NCBI GenBank assembly: GCA_963573305.1
Contig: OY754327.1
Location: 179,994,386-180,058,385 of the forward strand
DNA length: 64,000 nucleotides
Direction: 5' to 3'
From: Pyrrhosoma nymphula
Taxonomy: Eukaryota > Arthropoda > Insecta > Odonata > Coenagrionidae
Below, one piece after another: positions 12,481 through 25,640 of the stretch (positions are counted from its first letter, which is position 1; every line of letters begins with the position of its first letter). The position numbers and the translations under genes are program-made. The notes under the pieces are model-generated. The model saw nothing but the letters and a program-made list of their open reading frames with translations. It made no database searches and was not told the origin of the DNA.

Positions 12481-12509
12481 CACGACCACCGTGTCTCTCG
12501 GTGGTCGTG
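12481..12509. repeat. Perfect 11-bp hairpin flanked by a direct heptamer
   Basis: CACGACCACCG (12481-12491) and CGGTGGTCGTG (12499-12509) are exact reverse complements around a 7-nt loop. TCTGTAT stands immediately on both sides (12474-12480 and 12510-12516). It could be a small foldback insertion with a 7-bp duplication, or a structured RNA segment. The sequence does not decide between them. Confidence 0.75.
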
Positions 12510-12949
12510 TCTGTATGCTGTTCTAATACTTCGCCGCCTCATCGTTCTCGCTCGCCACATATCTTCTGCCTTCCGCTTACCCGCCTCACTGCTGTTTCCT
12601 TTTGCTACGGTCTTCATTTTCTGCCCGATGCCAACCCGCAAGAAGTCTTTAAAGTCAATTTAATTTGTATGTGATATTTTGATTGATTTTGTTTCAATTA
12701 AACGTGGGAGTAAATTTGATAAAGTCCACTTAAAATCATTTTCACCACACGAACCATGAAATATAATTTTGAAACTAGTACTGAAATTTATTAAATGGTG
12801 AGAAGTTTCCAAATAGTTTTAAGTAAGATCAACAGTGTAAGGAATAGACTAAGTACTAGTCGAGAGACCATTTGGAGTTCAGGTAAGATCTAGGCATACA
12901 TTATTGTTTGGTTAGAGAAGTGGAAGGCACTTCTTCTGTGTGTCGACGC

Positions 12950-13380
12950 CGCCGATGCAGAAAGTGAAGTGCAAATCGAGAGCCGTGAAAGTTGAAGGTG
13001 CTTTGATTTAGTTCTGAAAAGGCTAGCGATCGTTTCGGGAAAGGGTTATTTCCCGGCCCCTCCTCCACTCGCTGCCACTTGCCCGCCCACACCCGTCTCT
13101 AACCGTCCTGGCCGCCACGCCTCACCTCTCCCCACACCCTTTCATTCTGCGCTCGCTGGAAACATAATCAAAGGACCCAAGAAAGTGAGGTCAATAACCT
13201 TCATCGGGTCACTTTTCCCTGGCGACGCAAACAAACGCGCGTCGGGAGGCCGTTGAGGAGGCGGAGTGGGGGTGCAGGAGATTAAGGGGAGCGGAAGGTG
13301 GGCTAGAGGGTGGATATAAAGATAGGGGGATTCGGAGATGGTAAAAATGGGCAAACCGAGAGAGGGAGTCTGGGGGAAAA
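12950..13380. other. GC-rich island
   Basis: Composition changes sharply from AT-rich to C- and then G-rich. It contains AGGTCAATAACCT at 13188-13200, a partial nuclear-receptor-type palindrome. This may be a regulatory island or an old repeat. No transcript structure is visible. Confidence 0.3.
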
Positions 13381-14999
13381 AAACATTTAAGAGTTAAAAA
13401 CTTCTCTCTAAAATGGATTTAGACGGGATTAACATTTGGCGCGAGACTAATGAAATCAACGCATAAGCGATGGAGGGAGAAATGGTCGCATGCAGATAGA
13501 ATTCCACTGAGGAAAAATGATCCGTCTTTGGGCAATCATGAGGGTAAGTTGCTCTGTGATTTCCCTAGGAATAAAACGTAGCAAATTTTCATACATTCCA
13601 AATATACTGTTTTTAATAATTGAATGTAACTCAACGTTAGAAGCAAAGACACGGTAAACCTTTACCTTTCCTCGGTGTCCAAAAATATAAACTTACATGG
13701 CTATCGCTAGTTCGATACATTCCCCGAAACTCTTGAAAATAAAAAAGTTTAGAAAATTGCCTTTATGTGAAAAGAAAACCAATGTGTAACGCCATACATG
13801 GACCTAAAACTCACTCTTTAACAAAAAAGTAAATTTCACTAAAAAAATATAACATCGAGAACAAAGAGACTGGGACTTATTTCGGCCTCGCGTACCTCAT
13901 GGGTACTTGCGTCCCCTACAAGGCTGATAAGGTTACATTGACCCATCTCTAATATACTCTAATCGTATTAACTACCACCTTTTATATCAACTTCTAACTT
14001 TACGTGATGCATAGTTTCAATCATATCTCATGAGCCATTATCTCCACTGCCACTTCTTCCCTATGCTCCCCAGTGGCCAAAATTGCCGGATTCAGGCTTT
14101 CAGCCAAAAAGGATTACTGAGAAATAGGTTTGACCAGTAATATACTTAATCCAGCATTTATCAAAACTACTTATAATGGGTACTTTAGAAAAAATGTCTT
14201 CATATTTGGAAATACAGCAGCTTAGGGAAGGCAAGAAGAGCTATTTCGAAAACAGCCTAGTAAAACCCCTTACTATGCGACAGATTCAATTAATTTTTGC
14301 CAGGTAGTATTTTTTTCTCGACCACAGAAAAGAATTTAATATCTCAAGAATATGTTCAACAGCGGGTCATAATTTTTCGCGTTCATTTAAAACATATTTA
14401 ACTACGCGTAAATAATTTATTATAAACATCCGCTCATCACAGTTGAAATAAAACAATGAATATTAGAAAAAATAGTCATCGAGTAAGAAAATAAGAGAAA
14501 CACAATACTTTCCCAGAAAAAAATAATTTAGGTTGCAAACATAAATAATTCTTTATTAATAAATATATACGAAATTTAACGTCTCCTAATAAATCTCATA
14601 ACTTTCATCGCAAATTAATACATTCTTGGGTTTGAATCCGGCTTGTACTGCTTTTAGGTCACTGAACTTCCCGTACAGTATGGAAGGAGTTAAGAATTTT
14701 AAATTGCGTTCTTTGAAGCGATCGCCTCTTTCTAGCTATATAATATTTAAGGGCGTGTGCGTAAACAGCTGTTTTTAGCTATGCAATATTTTTACAATAA
14801 AGAGGGTGACACTCGCAATGAAATAATCATTTGACATGACAGGGGTTCATGCCCGGATCTCTCAATTGTCCGTCAGGTGTGTTAGCCAGGTACACCCCAA
14901 TGATTGGAAATTTATGTAATATTTATCTGTGATTTGAGTGAATATTTACCTTTAAGCTGTAAGTAAGGCAGAGTGATGTAGGAAATCCATAAATGATAC

Positions 15000-15560
15000 C
15001 CTGTGCCCTCACCCCACCCCCGCCCCTAAACCCATTCGTTTTCCGTCTTTGTGGGGCATTTCGTGCAAAGCCGTACTAAAATCGCCAGATAATCTGACAG
15101 CGAGAGAGCGGAGAATTTAACTATTTTAGCCGATGGGAGAGAAAACGAAGAGATAAACTCTCTCGCTGTGCGGGTGTGGACAGATGGATTGGATGGTGAG
15201 CTTGGGAACGGGTGGATAGTTTGACGGGAAGAGAGGGGAGAAGAGACGGAGCGGACGCAGGAGTTGCCTCGAAAAAGAGCCGCGGATTGGTGAAGAGTTC
15301 CTCTCTCTCGCCTTGGCGTCGGACCCAGTAGTGTCAAGGTAATCGCGCGACAAGGGCACCGTGGGTGGCGACGAGCGGGTGGGATGGTGGGCAAGGGGTG
15401 GGAAGCGCGAAGGGGGTGGGGTGAGGGGAGGAATTGATGGTTCCCTCCGCGAGGGAAGATACGTTTCGAATTCGGAGGGAGTGGGCGGCACGCGGAGTAA
15501 ACAGGGATGCAAAAGTGCCTGCCCGAGTTAAAAGGATGAGAAGGCGCACGATATTCGGCC
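15000..15560. other. GC-rich, G-skewed island
   Basis: A sharply bounded block with many CpG dinucleotides and a strong G excess on the plus strand. The open frames in it overlap on the minus strand and encode Pro/Ser/Arg-rich strings typical of composition bias. Confidence 0.3.
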
Positions 15561-16109
15561 GTCGCGTAGATTATTGAACCTGTTTATTAACTCCAGAGTT
15601 ACGCGCGTTACTTATCCGAATACGTAAAGAACATAATAAAAACTCCGGGCTTCTATTGTAGGCTCGATCAGATGCACAAACTTAGGGAGATAGGTTTCAG
15701 GGCCGACAGGGTTCAACATCTCATTATTTCCTCGCACGATTACGGACCACAATAGCAATGATCGATGCCTCCGATAATTGTATACAGATTTGATGATAGG
15801 TATACTTATTTTAATGCTTTATTTTGTTTCAGCTTTCAACGTATGCCAGGGTGATAGTTGATACTTATATTTGTGTGCCTATAATTTTCTAATAATCTTT
15901 GCGTGTCAAAATGACTCTAAGCATAAAGAATACACAGTGTATCTTGGTCCTGGTACTGCATGTTGGTATGCTCAACAACGTGGCTCACTACTGGTTTCTC
16001 TTTTGGCAGTGCGCTGTTCTCCTGACTGCTTTTTGGTTCGCGCCTAGTAGCCACGGGAGCGTTCGGGTTTCGACCTTGAACTGGAACGAAGGGTGCGTGG
16101 ATGGTTTGG

Positions 16110-16172
16110 AATCACCCCGTGCCACACTCCCTGGTGGTGACTTGCGGGGTATTTCATAGATGTAGGCGAACG
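16110..16172 (+). repeat. Dispersed repeat fragment, copy 1
   Basis: The stretch with TGCCACACTCCCT, a GGTGGTG-type block and GGTATTTCATAGATG matches 47872-47935 (TGCCACATACCCT ... GGTTATTTTGTAGATG) over about 55 bp at roughly 75-80% identity. It is probably the 3' part of a dispersed interspersed repeat ending in a TAGATG motif. The parent element is not identified. Confidence 0.5.
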
Positions 16173-16377
16173 GAGAAGGATTCAGGAATGGTTTATGACC
16201 AAAAAATACGCTTAGAATTGGGATAGAGATGAAATACGCCTCAAGCAAAACGCAGACTTAATGTTCCGATAGTCCTCAGCACTGTAGTTACTCATCGGTT
16301 TGCCAATGTCAATGATATTCTTTAAATAAATTATTTCTTTAATAAATTTTACATTGAAAAAAAATATTATAAACTTA

Positions 16378-17130
16378 TGATCAATTGAAGTGAATGGAGA
16401 AGACATTGTGATCTTTCGTTTCACAGAAGACATTGCAGTCGTGACAGAGATACTAGAAGGCATGCAAGAATCCACGAACCGAACGAAGATTAATGAGAGT
16501 AGGTACAACAAAAATTCTAGTATTTTGAAGAAAGAAGCTGGACACGGATAATAAGCTACAAGGTGAAGTACATACAAGGACAAGGGAAATTCTTCATCTA
16601 CCTCGATAGCTTATTAGAATGGAATGGAAGAAGCTCAACGGATATCAAGGTTAGAATTTGTCAGGCAAAGAAGGCATCTATGACGAAAATCAACGTACTG
16701 TGTTCGAAGAAAAAAATATAATTACTTAGTAACTATAACGTTAATACGGTCGCGTAGAGTTTAGTGCTAAACGGATGAGAGACTTGAACCATTGGAAAAA
16801 CGGATCCGAAGATATTAGAAGCGTTCGAAATCTGGTGTTGGAGACGGATGCGGACGGACGGATCAAATGGAAGGATAAAATTAGAAAGAGGAAGCATAGA
16901 GAAGAATAAAAGAGGAGAATGTTACATGTGCACACTTAGGAAGAGAATAATTTCATGATTAAACAACCTCTAGGATACAATGAACTTGTAAGGAGTGAGA
17001 TATAGGAAATATAGAAGGGTATATGCCGAGAGGAAAAATGTGGAATGATACGTCAGTCGGATAAAATGGAATATGAAACAGAAGAACTATAAGGAATTAG
17101 GAAATAACAATGCAATTCGTCAACAGTCAA
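16378..17130 (+). pseudogene. Decayed LINE 3' part (reverse transcriptase C-terminal region)
   Basis: Translation in broken frames gives the late part of a non-LTR retrotransposon polyprotein. Near 16390 it reads VNGEDIVIFRFTEDIAVVTE, where the FTED replaces the catalytic F-x-D-D box of the reverse transcriptase. From about 16597 it reads YLDSLLEWNGRSSTDIKVRI and then CQAKKASMTKINVL, the usual post-RT region. Near 16826 it reads EAFEIWCWRRM, a hallmark of this LINE group. Further downstream the similarity fades toward a short C-terminal tail ending about 17126. Several stops and frameshifts are present, so it is inactive. It is a different family from the 38-41 kb LINE, because the post-RT sequences differ. 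The 5' end is truncated inside the RT domain. Confidence 0.8.
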
Positions 17131-20100
17131 AGTAGCTGGAAGCATCTTATGCGAACGCTCAATTTTTCTTTTATTATACTCTATTTGAACGCAGCAGAAT
17201 TGCATACGATGCATGGGCTATAACAGCGACTGAGAGTGATTAAGTTTCTCTCCTCATTCTATGCTCCAATGTGCATCTATGCTCCATGATCAAGACGCAT
17301 CTCCAGGAAAAGTGATCCGAAATGTATAAAGCGCACAGGCGTTATTTTACGTCATTGCGCAACAGCCTACCTAATGAGAAACTGAGTTCCGCCGCTGACC
17401 GTGGCCAATCACTTATTTTAAGTTTAAGTGATGGAGACCTAGGACCATCTCAAATGAAACTTCCTGCACAAGGAGGATGCCGTCAACGGATGGAGTCCAT
17501 GTAGTTTCAAATTTATTCGAAGACTACGGTCTTGCCTCTTTCCAAAAGAAAGATGCTGGAACTCTGATATAGCCAAAGACATATCTTAGCATTGGAACGA
17601 GATAAATATTGCCAGAGAATTTTGGCATCTACCTACGAATTATTCACTCTTCATATTTATAAATTAATTAATAATTAATGCTTAGATGAAGTCGCTTCGA
17701 ATTTCTAAACGAATAAATAAACTCATAGATAAAACTCAGTACATTTATGTTTATGATTATTCCTAATATTTTTCCACAACTACAAGCCAGTCTAAAGTAA
17801 AAGCTGCCTATCAGGGGACTTTCACAAAATTCAAAAATAAAAAGTGCGCACTTTCATTCGTAGTAAAACTAAATGCGGTAATTCTTCTTTACAACTAAAA
17901 TTTTAAGTAAATTAACAGTTTCCGGGGGGAACTTGAATATGAAAAATTAATTTGTAGATTTTTACACCAGGGGAGTTATTATGAAACTTCCCGGATCTGA
18001 ATCGAAACGTTGATTCGGTTGCTAACAGATTGACTTCCCAAAATTCTGGTGGAAACAACGGAAGATTCATCATTAGAAATATATATAAGTACATGCTACG
18101 GGCGTTCAAAGTAGTTGCCGATTTTTACCCCAGAAATGACCTGTATAAAATTTAAATACTTTATTAGATCCAGACAATGTTTCAACTGACGGAAATATTG
18201 TTCAGTTTCAGCGACGATTAATCATGCTTTAATTCAAGCAATTCTTATGACCAGGCCTGCACTGAAAAGTTTTCCTGATCGTCCCAGGGTTGAAATGGTA
18301 TACTGAATGTGTTCTAAAATATCTACTGGTAAGAGACACACTGCGAATTATTATTCCCTTAGAAAACGAAAACAAAACATAAAGACATAAAATATATTTG
18401 TAATACGTACATTATAATAATACCGATTTATATAAATAATTAAAAACCATATTTTCATTGTTACTGTAATGATAAATATGGGTTTCAATAATTCATGATA
18501 ACATAGATTTATATATAGAGTAACAACCTCCTGCTATCACCGCTGAAAAGCTGCTACTCGTAATTTGGAACTTTTAGATGAGTGTGTATTTATTAAAGTG
18601 TGCTAGCGTGAGAACGATCCTCGCTTTAGAGCACGTTCCCCGGCTTCTTCGGGAGGCAAATGAACTCTCTTGAGTCCCCCGCCAACTTTTACCGACCCCT
18701 ACTCCAACTTCACGGCTTTCTTCCTTCTAACCGAGGACCACCACATCGAGTTAGATAGATATAGATACGAAGAGAAGTCCAAAAATAAATTAGCAAGGCA
18801 TAATAACTTAGCCTTTCACGTACAGGTAGAATGGGATATGTTGACAAAAAACCATGCTATATACAGGATATTCATTAAATGATCAAAATTAAAGAATTCA
18901 ATATAGAGAAGAATTTCCTTGAATTGTAATAAAATTTTCTACACTATTTTACCAGAACATAATTTTATTCTGCACACGTCGTATCTTTCAACATATTATA
19001 GGTGACAGCAACTAGACATTATATTTGGAAGAAACATAAGTCCTTTCACACATTTCTAGATATCACACCACTGAATATGATAGTGAACTGCACCAGGTTG
19101 TCTGCTGTATTCGTTACAAAATTCGTGATTCCTCGAGCTTTCCTAAATCTAGCGGAATCATATTGGTATGTGACGGTTCTTGTAAAAGAAGACAAGCGCA
19201 CGCAAATTTGTCTGTGTACGTGCGAGAGACCGATAAATCGCGATATAGAAACCTGGAAGTAACACATATAGGGGCTGCCATCCACAGTGCTCGTTGACGA
19301 TCGACAATATGTCGTCTACCTCTATCTTCCTCCAAGAATCCCCGTTAGATTGAGACAAAAGAAAAGCATAACCCACGCTGGTATCTTCGGACAAAAGAAA
19401 ACAAACAATGCTTTAAATTATGACAATGACAACGGAACACAGCACCAAGGTCAAGTTACTCCACCGTAAGCAATTGTTTGAGTCATGAGAGCAGGCTCGT
19501 GCTAGGACTTTAACAAGAATCGTCTCCATCCCACAGGCGAGAACCAGCTTTCTTAGACGATGATTTAAATGCTTTCTGCAGAGAGGATTGCCATTAAAGG
19601 CCATTTGATGTCCCAGCATTTTTTGTGCCATGATGCTCATCAGATAGAGGCCAAAATAGTCTCCTACATAAATGAAAGTCTTACTACGCAAATGGTGACC
19701 GATATTAGCTTTCTAAATCTGTGGAGAAAAAAACTTGATTGCCGGCTATTTACGTAAGGGACTCCCGGAAAATAATGTGGAGCATACGAGCTCAGGTTTC
19801 CTCAATGGTACACAAAAGGACACACTGGGCAATAGATGAGGCATCAAAATTCGATAAATGTACACCGCTTAGCGGTTGTGTGAAACAATGTAACGCGAAT
19901 CGGGCTTTAAGCTTAAAATAAGTCATATCTGTAGAGACATTTCCCCAGAGCCTACAAAAGAGTAGTTCTAAGTAGTGTTAATTTTTTCGCAACCACATAC
20001 AATGACTACTTTTATGGGAAGGTTTCCTCATGCTAAGAAGCCTACGACTATATGTATGTATCATTCATGCCTTAGAAGAGCAGTAAAATTAGGATACAAG

Positions 20101-23100
20101 ACTCTGAGCAATTAGTAACTAACTATACATACAGGACTAACTAACGGTAAAAACTTTTTTTATTATATCTATATATTTCTGTACTGCTTTGCTTAGATCC
20201 AAAACATATTTAGCTGCCTGATTCAAGCACTCCAAGTTTAAATTACTAGCTTCAATTTAATATGCCACTATAAACGGAAATAATGATTTGATGGCGCACA
20301 AATTTCTAAAAAAATCAGTAAGACATGAGAAAAAAATGTTATGATAACTTTAAATAAATAGGTTGCCATAGCTAGGAAAAACATTTTCATACTGTTAATC
20401 TGGTTATTATGTGAACTCCTTTGCCCAACGGTTCTATTATTCATATATTTTCTGGGCTTATTGCTAGACCTGAATTATTTGAATGTGAAATCTTGTCTAC
20501 GTAAAGAGACAATTACTTGTGCCTTTAAATAATTTGAAAAAAAGTTTCGGAATATAGTAGTCAATTGCTAAAAGTTGCTCTATTAATCAATAGGAAAATT
20601 GATAAGAATGATTCTATCAGAAAAACAAATTCCCCATCCCGGAACAGGTTAGACAACCATGGTATAGTCAGAGATTGCCTTTCACGTAAATCTATTATCA
20701 TCACCTGACAAATGAGTGGAACTGATTAAGCCAAGTTGAAAATCCATATCTGTTTTACAACATTTAATAAATGATTTATTTTTTTATAAATGGGTTGATA
20801 AATATGACAATGGGTCTTGCCAAAACATTATCATCAAAAGATTTTTTCCCTCGTCATGATTGGTTTACTTAAGAGATATGTTTAAAATGTAAATGCGTAG
20901 TTTCTATTTCAATGCGTGTAAAACAATTATTTAGTTTCCAAAATCAATCAACTATTTACTAAAATGGGGTTGTGGGCACGAATTCATCCATCTATTATAG
21001 CATCATCATCATTCTAAAGAGAATAGTTAATCAACTATTTACCTACCTTTAAGAGGTAGCAAAAATGCAAGTATCCACCAAAACAAAAGTTCATTCCAAT
21101 CGATGCATGGACTGCTTCTAGCTTATGCCTCTTTCAAAGAGGCCTCGACCGAGCGAGTCCTTCACTCTCATCTCCCCTGCCTGCCTGTCATTGTCTTTCT
21201 TCGAAATCACAAAGACGTAGAGGAGAAAGCAGGAGAAAAGCAGGAGAAAAAGGGAGAAAGAAAAATAAAAATAGATATTTAGGGGGAGTAAAAACCACGG
21301 CGGCGAGTGATAATACGCAACCACCTCCATTCCTCTTGAGCTCTTTTACGCGGTATTAACGATCGCGGTTCCCGGATAAGGAGAACCCAATTATGATAAT
21401 GAGGCCCTCATGCCTCTTTATCATCTTTTTTAGGCCCCTCGCTGGAGAATACGATGCGGAGAGCACACGAAAAGCCGCTGAGGAGTGCACGAGGGTAACG
21501 TCAGGCGAAGGATGAAGAGAGACGGAATGGAAAAGAAAAAAGAGGAGTTCGTAAAAAAAAAAGAGCACGAAAAGAAGATGAATGCTAGAAAACTCAATCA
21601 GTAAGAACGTTATTCGTATCACCCGAGAATCAAAATATTTGCACTAAAACATGATCAAAATAGAACACACCCCTATCACGCAAATGGCGAAACGCGTTCT
21701 TCCTAATGAAATTACTCCCCTTTGATGTAAAGCAAGGTGAAAAGTGAAGTTTTAAAATTCCAACCAGAATGTGGTTAGCATTACATATTTCCGAGAAATT
21801 GCCACAAATGCAGACTTGTAAGTTTTGTCATTGGGTGTTAAGAGCTTTAACTCGTGTAGTCTTGGACGGAGGCTTGGGCACCTAGCGGTATTCGCTGCAG
21901 TACACTTTTTAAGAAAGAAATCACACCTATGGAATATCCTTTAAGTGCAAGGCAGTAAATATAACGGGAAGAAACTAGGATTTATTAAGCGATGAGTAGG
22001 GAGGCACTTGGATGAAAAATTGAAATAGGGATACTGTTTCGCTCCGGTTAGGCCGGAGCTTAGTTATCTCGGATACGCCGCGTGCCTTTGGGACTCCGAA
22101 CAGAAATATCTACTTCGCTAAATAAACTAAACACAAAAGTAAGCTGCACGCTTCACTAAAAACTGCAACGAGCGAACAGAGAGTGTAACACAACTGACTA
22201 GATTGGGAGCCGCTAGAGACACGAAGGCCACAATCTAGGCTTACAATACTAGAAAATTTTAGATCAGGCGAGTTTCAGTATGGCACAGAGGCTATAATTT
22301 TTACACCAAACTATATCTCCAGAAGTGATAAAAGCGACAAAATAAGAGAAATACACTTCCGAACTTAGAGGTATGAAAATGTATTCTTTTCACGCGCCAT
22401 TGATGACTATTGTAAAAACTGCGAGAAGCTAAGACACTCCCTTAACATGCAATTCACCTTTTTCCTCTTCCTCTCCCCATTCCCTATTCCCTCCCTTTAA
22501 ATGGCTAACACCTTTATATTCGCGGCGGCTCGCAGGGAAGAACGTCGATATATATTTCACGCAGAGAAAACAATTCATTTATTCCTTCACTCATGAAAGC
22601 AAAACTTCATTTCGACAAATATGAATCTCCAATAGTTATGTATATCTTAATATTTGAAATATTTACTAACTTAAATACACTTCAATATTAGAAATATTTA
22701 TCAAGGATGCACGCTTAGTTTAATAGATCCCGATGCTACATTTCGCATTAATAGAAGGGAAAGAAAACAGGTAAAATGTCAATGTAACTTTTTTGTCGCA
22801 AGAAAAAATACGAGTATCATATCATTTCTTTCTCCCTGCACACGGATACATCGAAAGAACTGATACATCAGTAAGACAACCGAAGTTAATGCGTTCTCCC
22901 ACCGATTACGTTCACGACAACTAACCTAAAGTCTGATGTAATAATAAAACTCCCAAACTCTTAGTTAACACAAAGTCGGCGAAAAGGCATTACATTCAAA
23001 GAAATGTAATTTTTCTGTTAACGTTAACCAAAAAGTATAAAACAGGGTTTTCATGTATTATAAAAATAACAACCAATCATACTTATGCTCCCATTATAAT

Positions 23101-24940
23101 GGAGATATTTTATACAATTCCAAAGAGAAGGCCATAGACGGTAGTGAGTGAGAGCACCTTTGCTTATACATAAGAGTAGGATTATGCTTGCATTACAGTC
23201 GTCTACGATATCGAAAGAGACCACATTCAGTTTAATTGTGTTATTTGTCATGAAGTTACAGCGTCGGCATGAATCACCCCGCACTTTGATCGCCGTTTTC
23301 GCCCCGGTACCTCAGTATAGGTCTCATTTTAAATTCTATGTAAGTATCTATGTCTAAAGGTCTTTCTGTGGTGCGAAAAGATATTCAATGTTGATTAATC
23401 CATCTATATTATGAAAATAAGTTTTTTTATAAATGACACCCACACTTATAGAGAGCTGTTAAGCAACGCTTCCGTTATTCCGGACTCCGAAAGCATCTCT
23501 CGGATTTATGCTGATTAGTCTCACTGCCATCAGATTAGCGTAACGCCATAATGTTTCCTTGCACCTATGACACCTGAAATCGTTTTCACGTGGTCGTGAT
23601 GTGTGTCCAAAAGTATCATGATTTGAGACCGAAGGAATGCTTTCTTGCTGGTACCTCAGGCCTCCCAAACGTTATTCCTATTGGCCAAACGTTAATAAAA
23701 TGAAGGTCTCAATAAAATTAAGTCAAATATTAATAAAATCACTAAACATTGGGTACCGTTTCCACACATGATTCGATTTAATTAGATTCAAAAGCAAAAA
23801 TGTAAAGTTTTTAATCTAATATGAATGTGAAGTAATATCCGATTAGTAGAAAAAGTAATGGCAGAGATTAGTGGTTTATATAAAAGTTAATCCCATATAA
23901 TATCACACGTAGATAATAAAGTATGCAGCGCAAGGTACACAAACATCTTTCGCGGAGGTAAATTGACATAATCCTAACATATTTTCCCGGAATTAACGTA
24001 ATAGACTTCTTCCATACTAAATACGCAATAAATAGACTCAAGGCTCTCGCTAGTTTTAGTACTAAATACTTATAAACTCTAAAGTGAAGCCTCAACAATG
24101 CAAATAATTGCATCTGAAGGTTATTTAGGCATGATTTTGTCAAACAATGCAAATTGTGACGACTGAGAAACAGCAATTTTGTTGTGATAATAGCCAAGAC
24201 GATACGTAAGCATATATACAAAAACATTTTTAATCGAATGAAAAATTAACAGACATATTTCGCTGATTTCATCAATTTGCAACTTCATCACATCAAAAAA
24301 TTAGAGTTAGGTGTCCATTATCTCATTTTATGATCTTCCCCTCGCATTTGAATGCATCAGATTCTTCAACAAACGCTCACAAACCTCTATGTATGGTTTA
24401 AATAAAAAAAGGAACGACAAAACGATTGCCAGAAGAATATCTACAAACAACAACGAGAAGGAAAATAAGAAGGAAATAAACAAATAATAATAGATTTTCG
24501 GAAATCAAGAGTTAAGAAAAAAACAGCATATAGGAAGGGAATTAAAAAGTGAGGGAGAAAATAATTGCGGTGAGGGACAGAATCTCTAGACCAAAAAACT
24601 AACTCAGATGAAATCACCCGCGAAATACATCACCTGTATCAATTAGCACTAGCAATAGCAATAGATAGAAGCGAGTATACTAGCTACAGTAAGGATGCGT
24701 CAGGGATCTTTAAGTCTGTTGATAGAGCAATGCCGTGGACAAAAATATTTAACGCTCATTACCTCTTCGAAACGATCCAGATTGGTTTATCTCCCACCGG
24801 GGCAAACACTTGCTCGATAGGCTGCTTCCTGAGCAACCCTTCAAAAGAGACTGACTCTTGGGCATCAAGGAAGTAAATACGGCTCTCTTTGTCGTTACAT
24901 AAGTGTTAAAGGATAATGTTTTCCCTCCTTAATCACCCAC
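17131..24940. other. Gene-less AT-rich stretch
   Basis: No gene is supported. Overlapping frames on both strands at 19002-19921 have no recognisable domain. 21115-21600 is a GA/GC-richer block with a CT-to-GA switch. A small hairpin (GCTCCGG / CCGGAGC with a 5-nt loop) lies at 22041-22059. The rest appears unique and AT-rich. Confidence 0.45.
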
Positions 24941-25186
24941 AGAGTCAGATAGAGAGGAGAAAATAAAAATAAACTCCTGGCACACGGCTGAAGGTGGCGC
25001 GGGGCATAGGAACAGAAGAAGAAATGAAAAGAGAGGGATTTAGAGCAAAAAAGAGAAAGCAAAAGTTGATGGAAATTACGGACGCATAAATGCGCCCTCT
25101 TTCTCTCGACTTTCCGACGAGATGCGTATTTCTTATTTTCGAAAAAAAAAAAAGCGGATCAAACACCGCGCTTTCTGAAGTGAGGT
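24941..25186. other. A-rich flank of the polypurine block
   Basis: Adenine- and guanine-rich sequence leading into the main polypurine tract. It includes an uninterrupted A run near 25142-25153. No gene. Confidence 0.4.
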
Positions 25187-25640
25187 AGGGGTAAAGGGAG
25201 GAGGAGAGAAAGAGTATCGCAGATTAAACGAGTGGAGTAGGAGGGATGGGGAGGGAGATAGATAGAGAGAGACGGAGGAGAGAGATGGAGGGGAAAAGCA
25301 GAGGGAGAAAGAGAGAGAGAGTGCAAGTAGGGGAAGGAGGTGAAAGATGGGAGGGACGGAGGGGGAAGGTGAGAGGAGAAATGGGCAGAGGGTGGGGCGG
25401 ATGGTGGAAAGTGTGGAGGGGAAGGAGGGAGGCGGCAGGGGGAGGGAGAGACTTTCCCTGTCAGGAGCATAGCTGCACGGTCATTGACCTCCCTCTCCTT
25501 GCTCTGCTCACGAGAAAACGAAAAGAAGACAAGCGACGGCGCGCAAGGCAAAAAAGAGTAAAGGAAGACGGAGATAGAAAAAGAAAGTAACGCAGAAGGA
25601 GACAAAGAGTGAAGGAGAAAGAGAGAAGGAATCACGGCAA
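25187..25640. repeat. 450-bp polypurine block
   Basis: The plus strand is strongly purine-rich from about 25187 to 25450 (GGAGG, GAGAGA and GGGAGG units) and again from about 25510 to 25640, broken by a mixed segment at 25455-25505. Such polypurine/polypyrimidine tracts can form triplex DNA. The overlapping frames 25159-25635 (minus) and 25246-25590 (plus) are low-complexity by-products. Confidence 0.75.
25478..25490. promoter_or_regulatory. IR-1 element resembling an ecdysone-receptor site
   Basis: CGGTCATTGACCT is an inverted repeat of GGTCA half-sites with a 1-bp spacer and fits the ecdysone response element consensus RGKTCANTGAMCY at 12 of 13 positions. It sits in the only mixed-sequence segment of the polypurine block. 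The match is seen directly; binding is inference. Confidence 0.3.

Larger units (their letters stand above)
12510..16377. other. Gene-less stretch with two GC-rich islands
   Basis: No gene is supported. GC-rich islands occur at about 12950-13380 and 15000-15560. In the second, the plus strand is G-rich and three minus-strand frames between 15026 and 15549 overlap, as expected from composition alone. A weak tRNA-like B box (GGGTTCATGCCC near 14843) may be a SINE trace but is not enough to call one. Confidence 0.45.

Noticed and set aside
14630..14645. GGGTTTGAATCC, B-box-like
   Set aside because: The flanking bases do not pair as a T-arm and no A box is visible upstream.
19002..19921. Cluster of overlapping frames on both strands
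   Set aside because: No frame shows a family motif, and six or more frames overlap one another; there is no sign of splice-bounded exons.
20990..21030. CATCATCATCATT run as a possible minus-strand LINE tail
   Set aside because: The sequence on the expected upstream side shows no LINE C-terminal motif.
25159..25635. 158-codon minus-strand and 114-codon plus-strand frames
   Set aside because: Low-complexity Ser/Pro/Leu- and Arg/Gly/Glu-rich strings produced by a polypurine tract; both strands are open at once.
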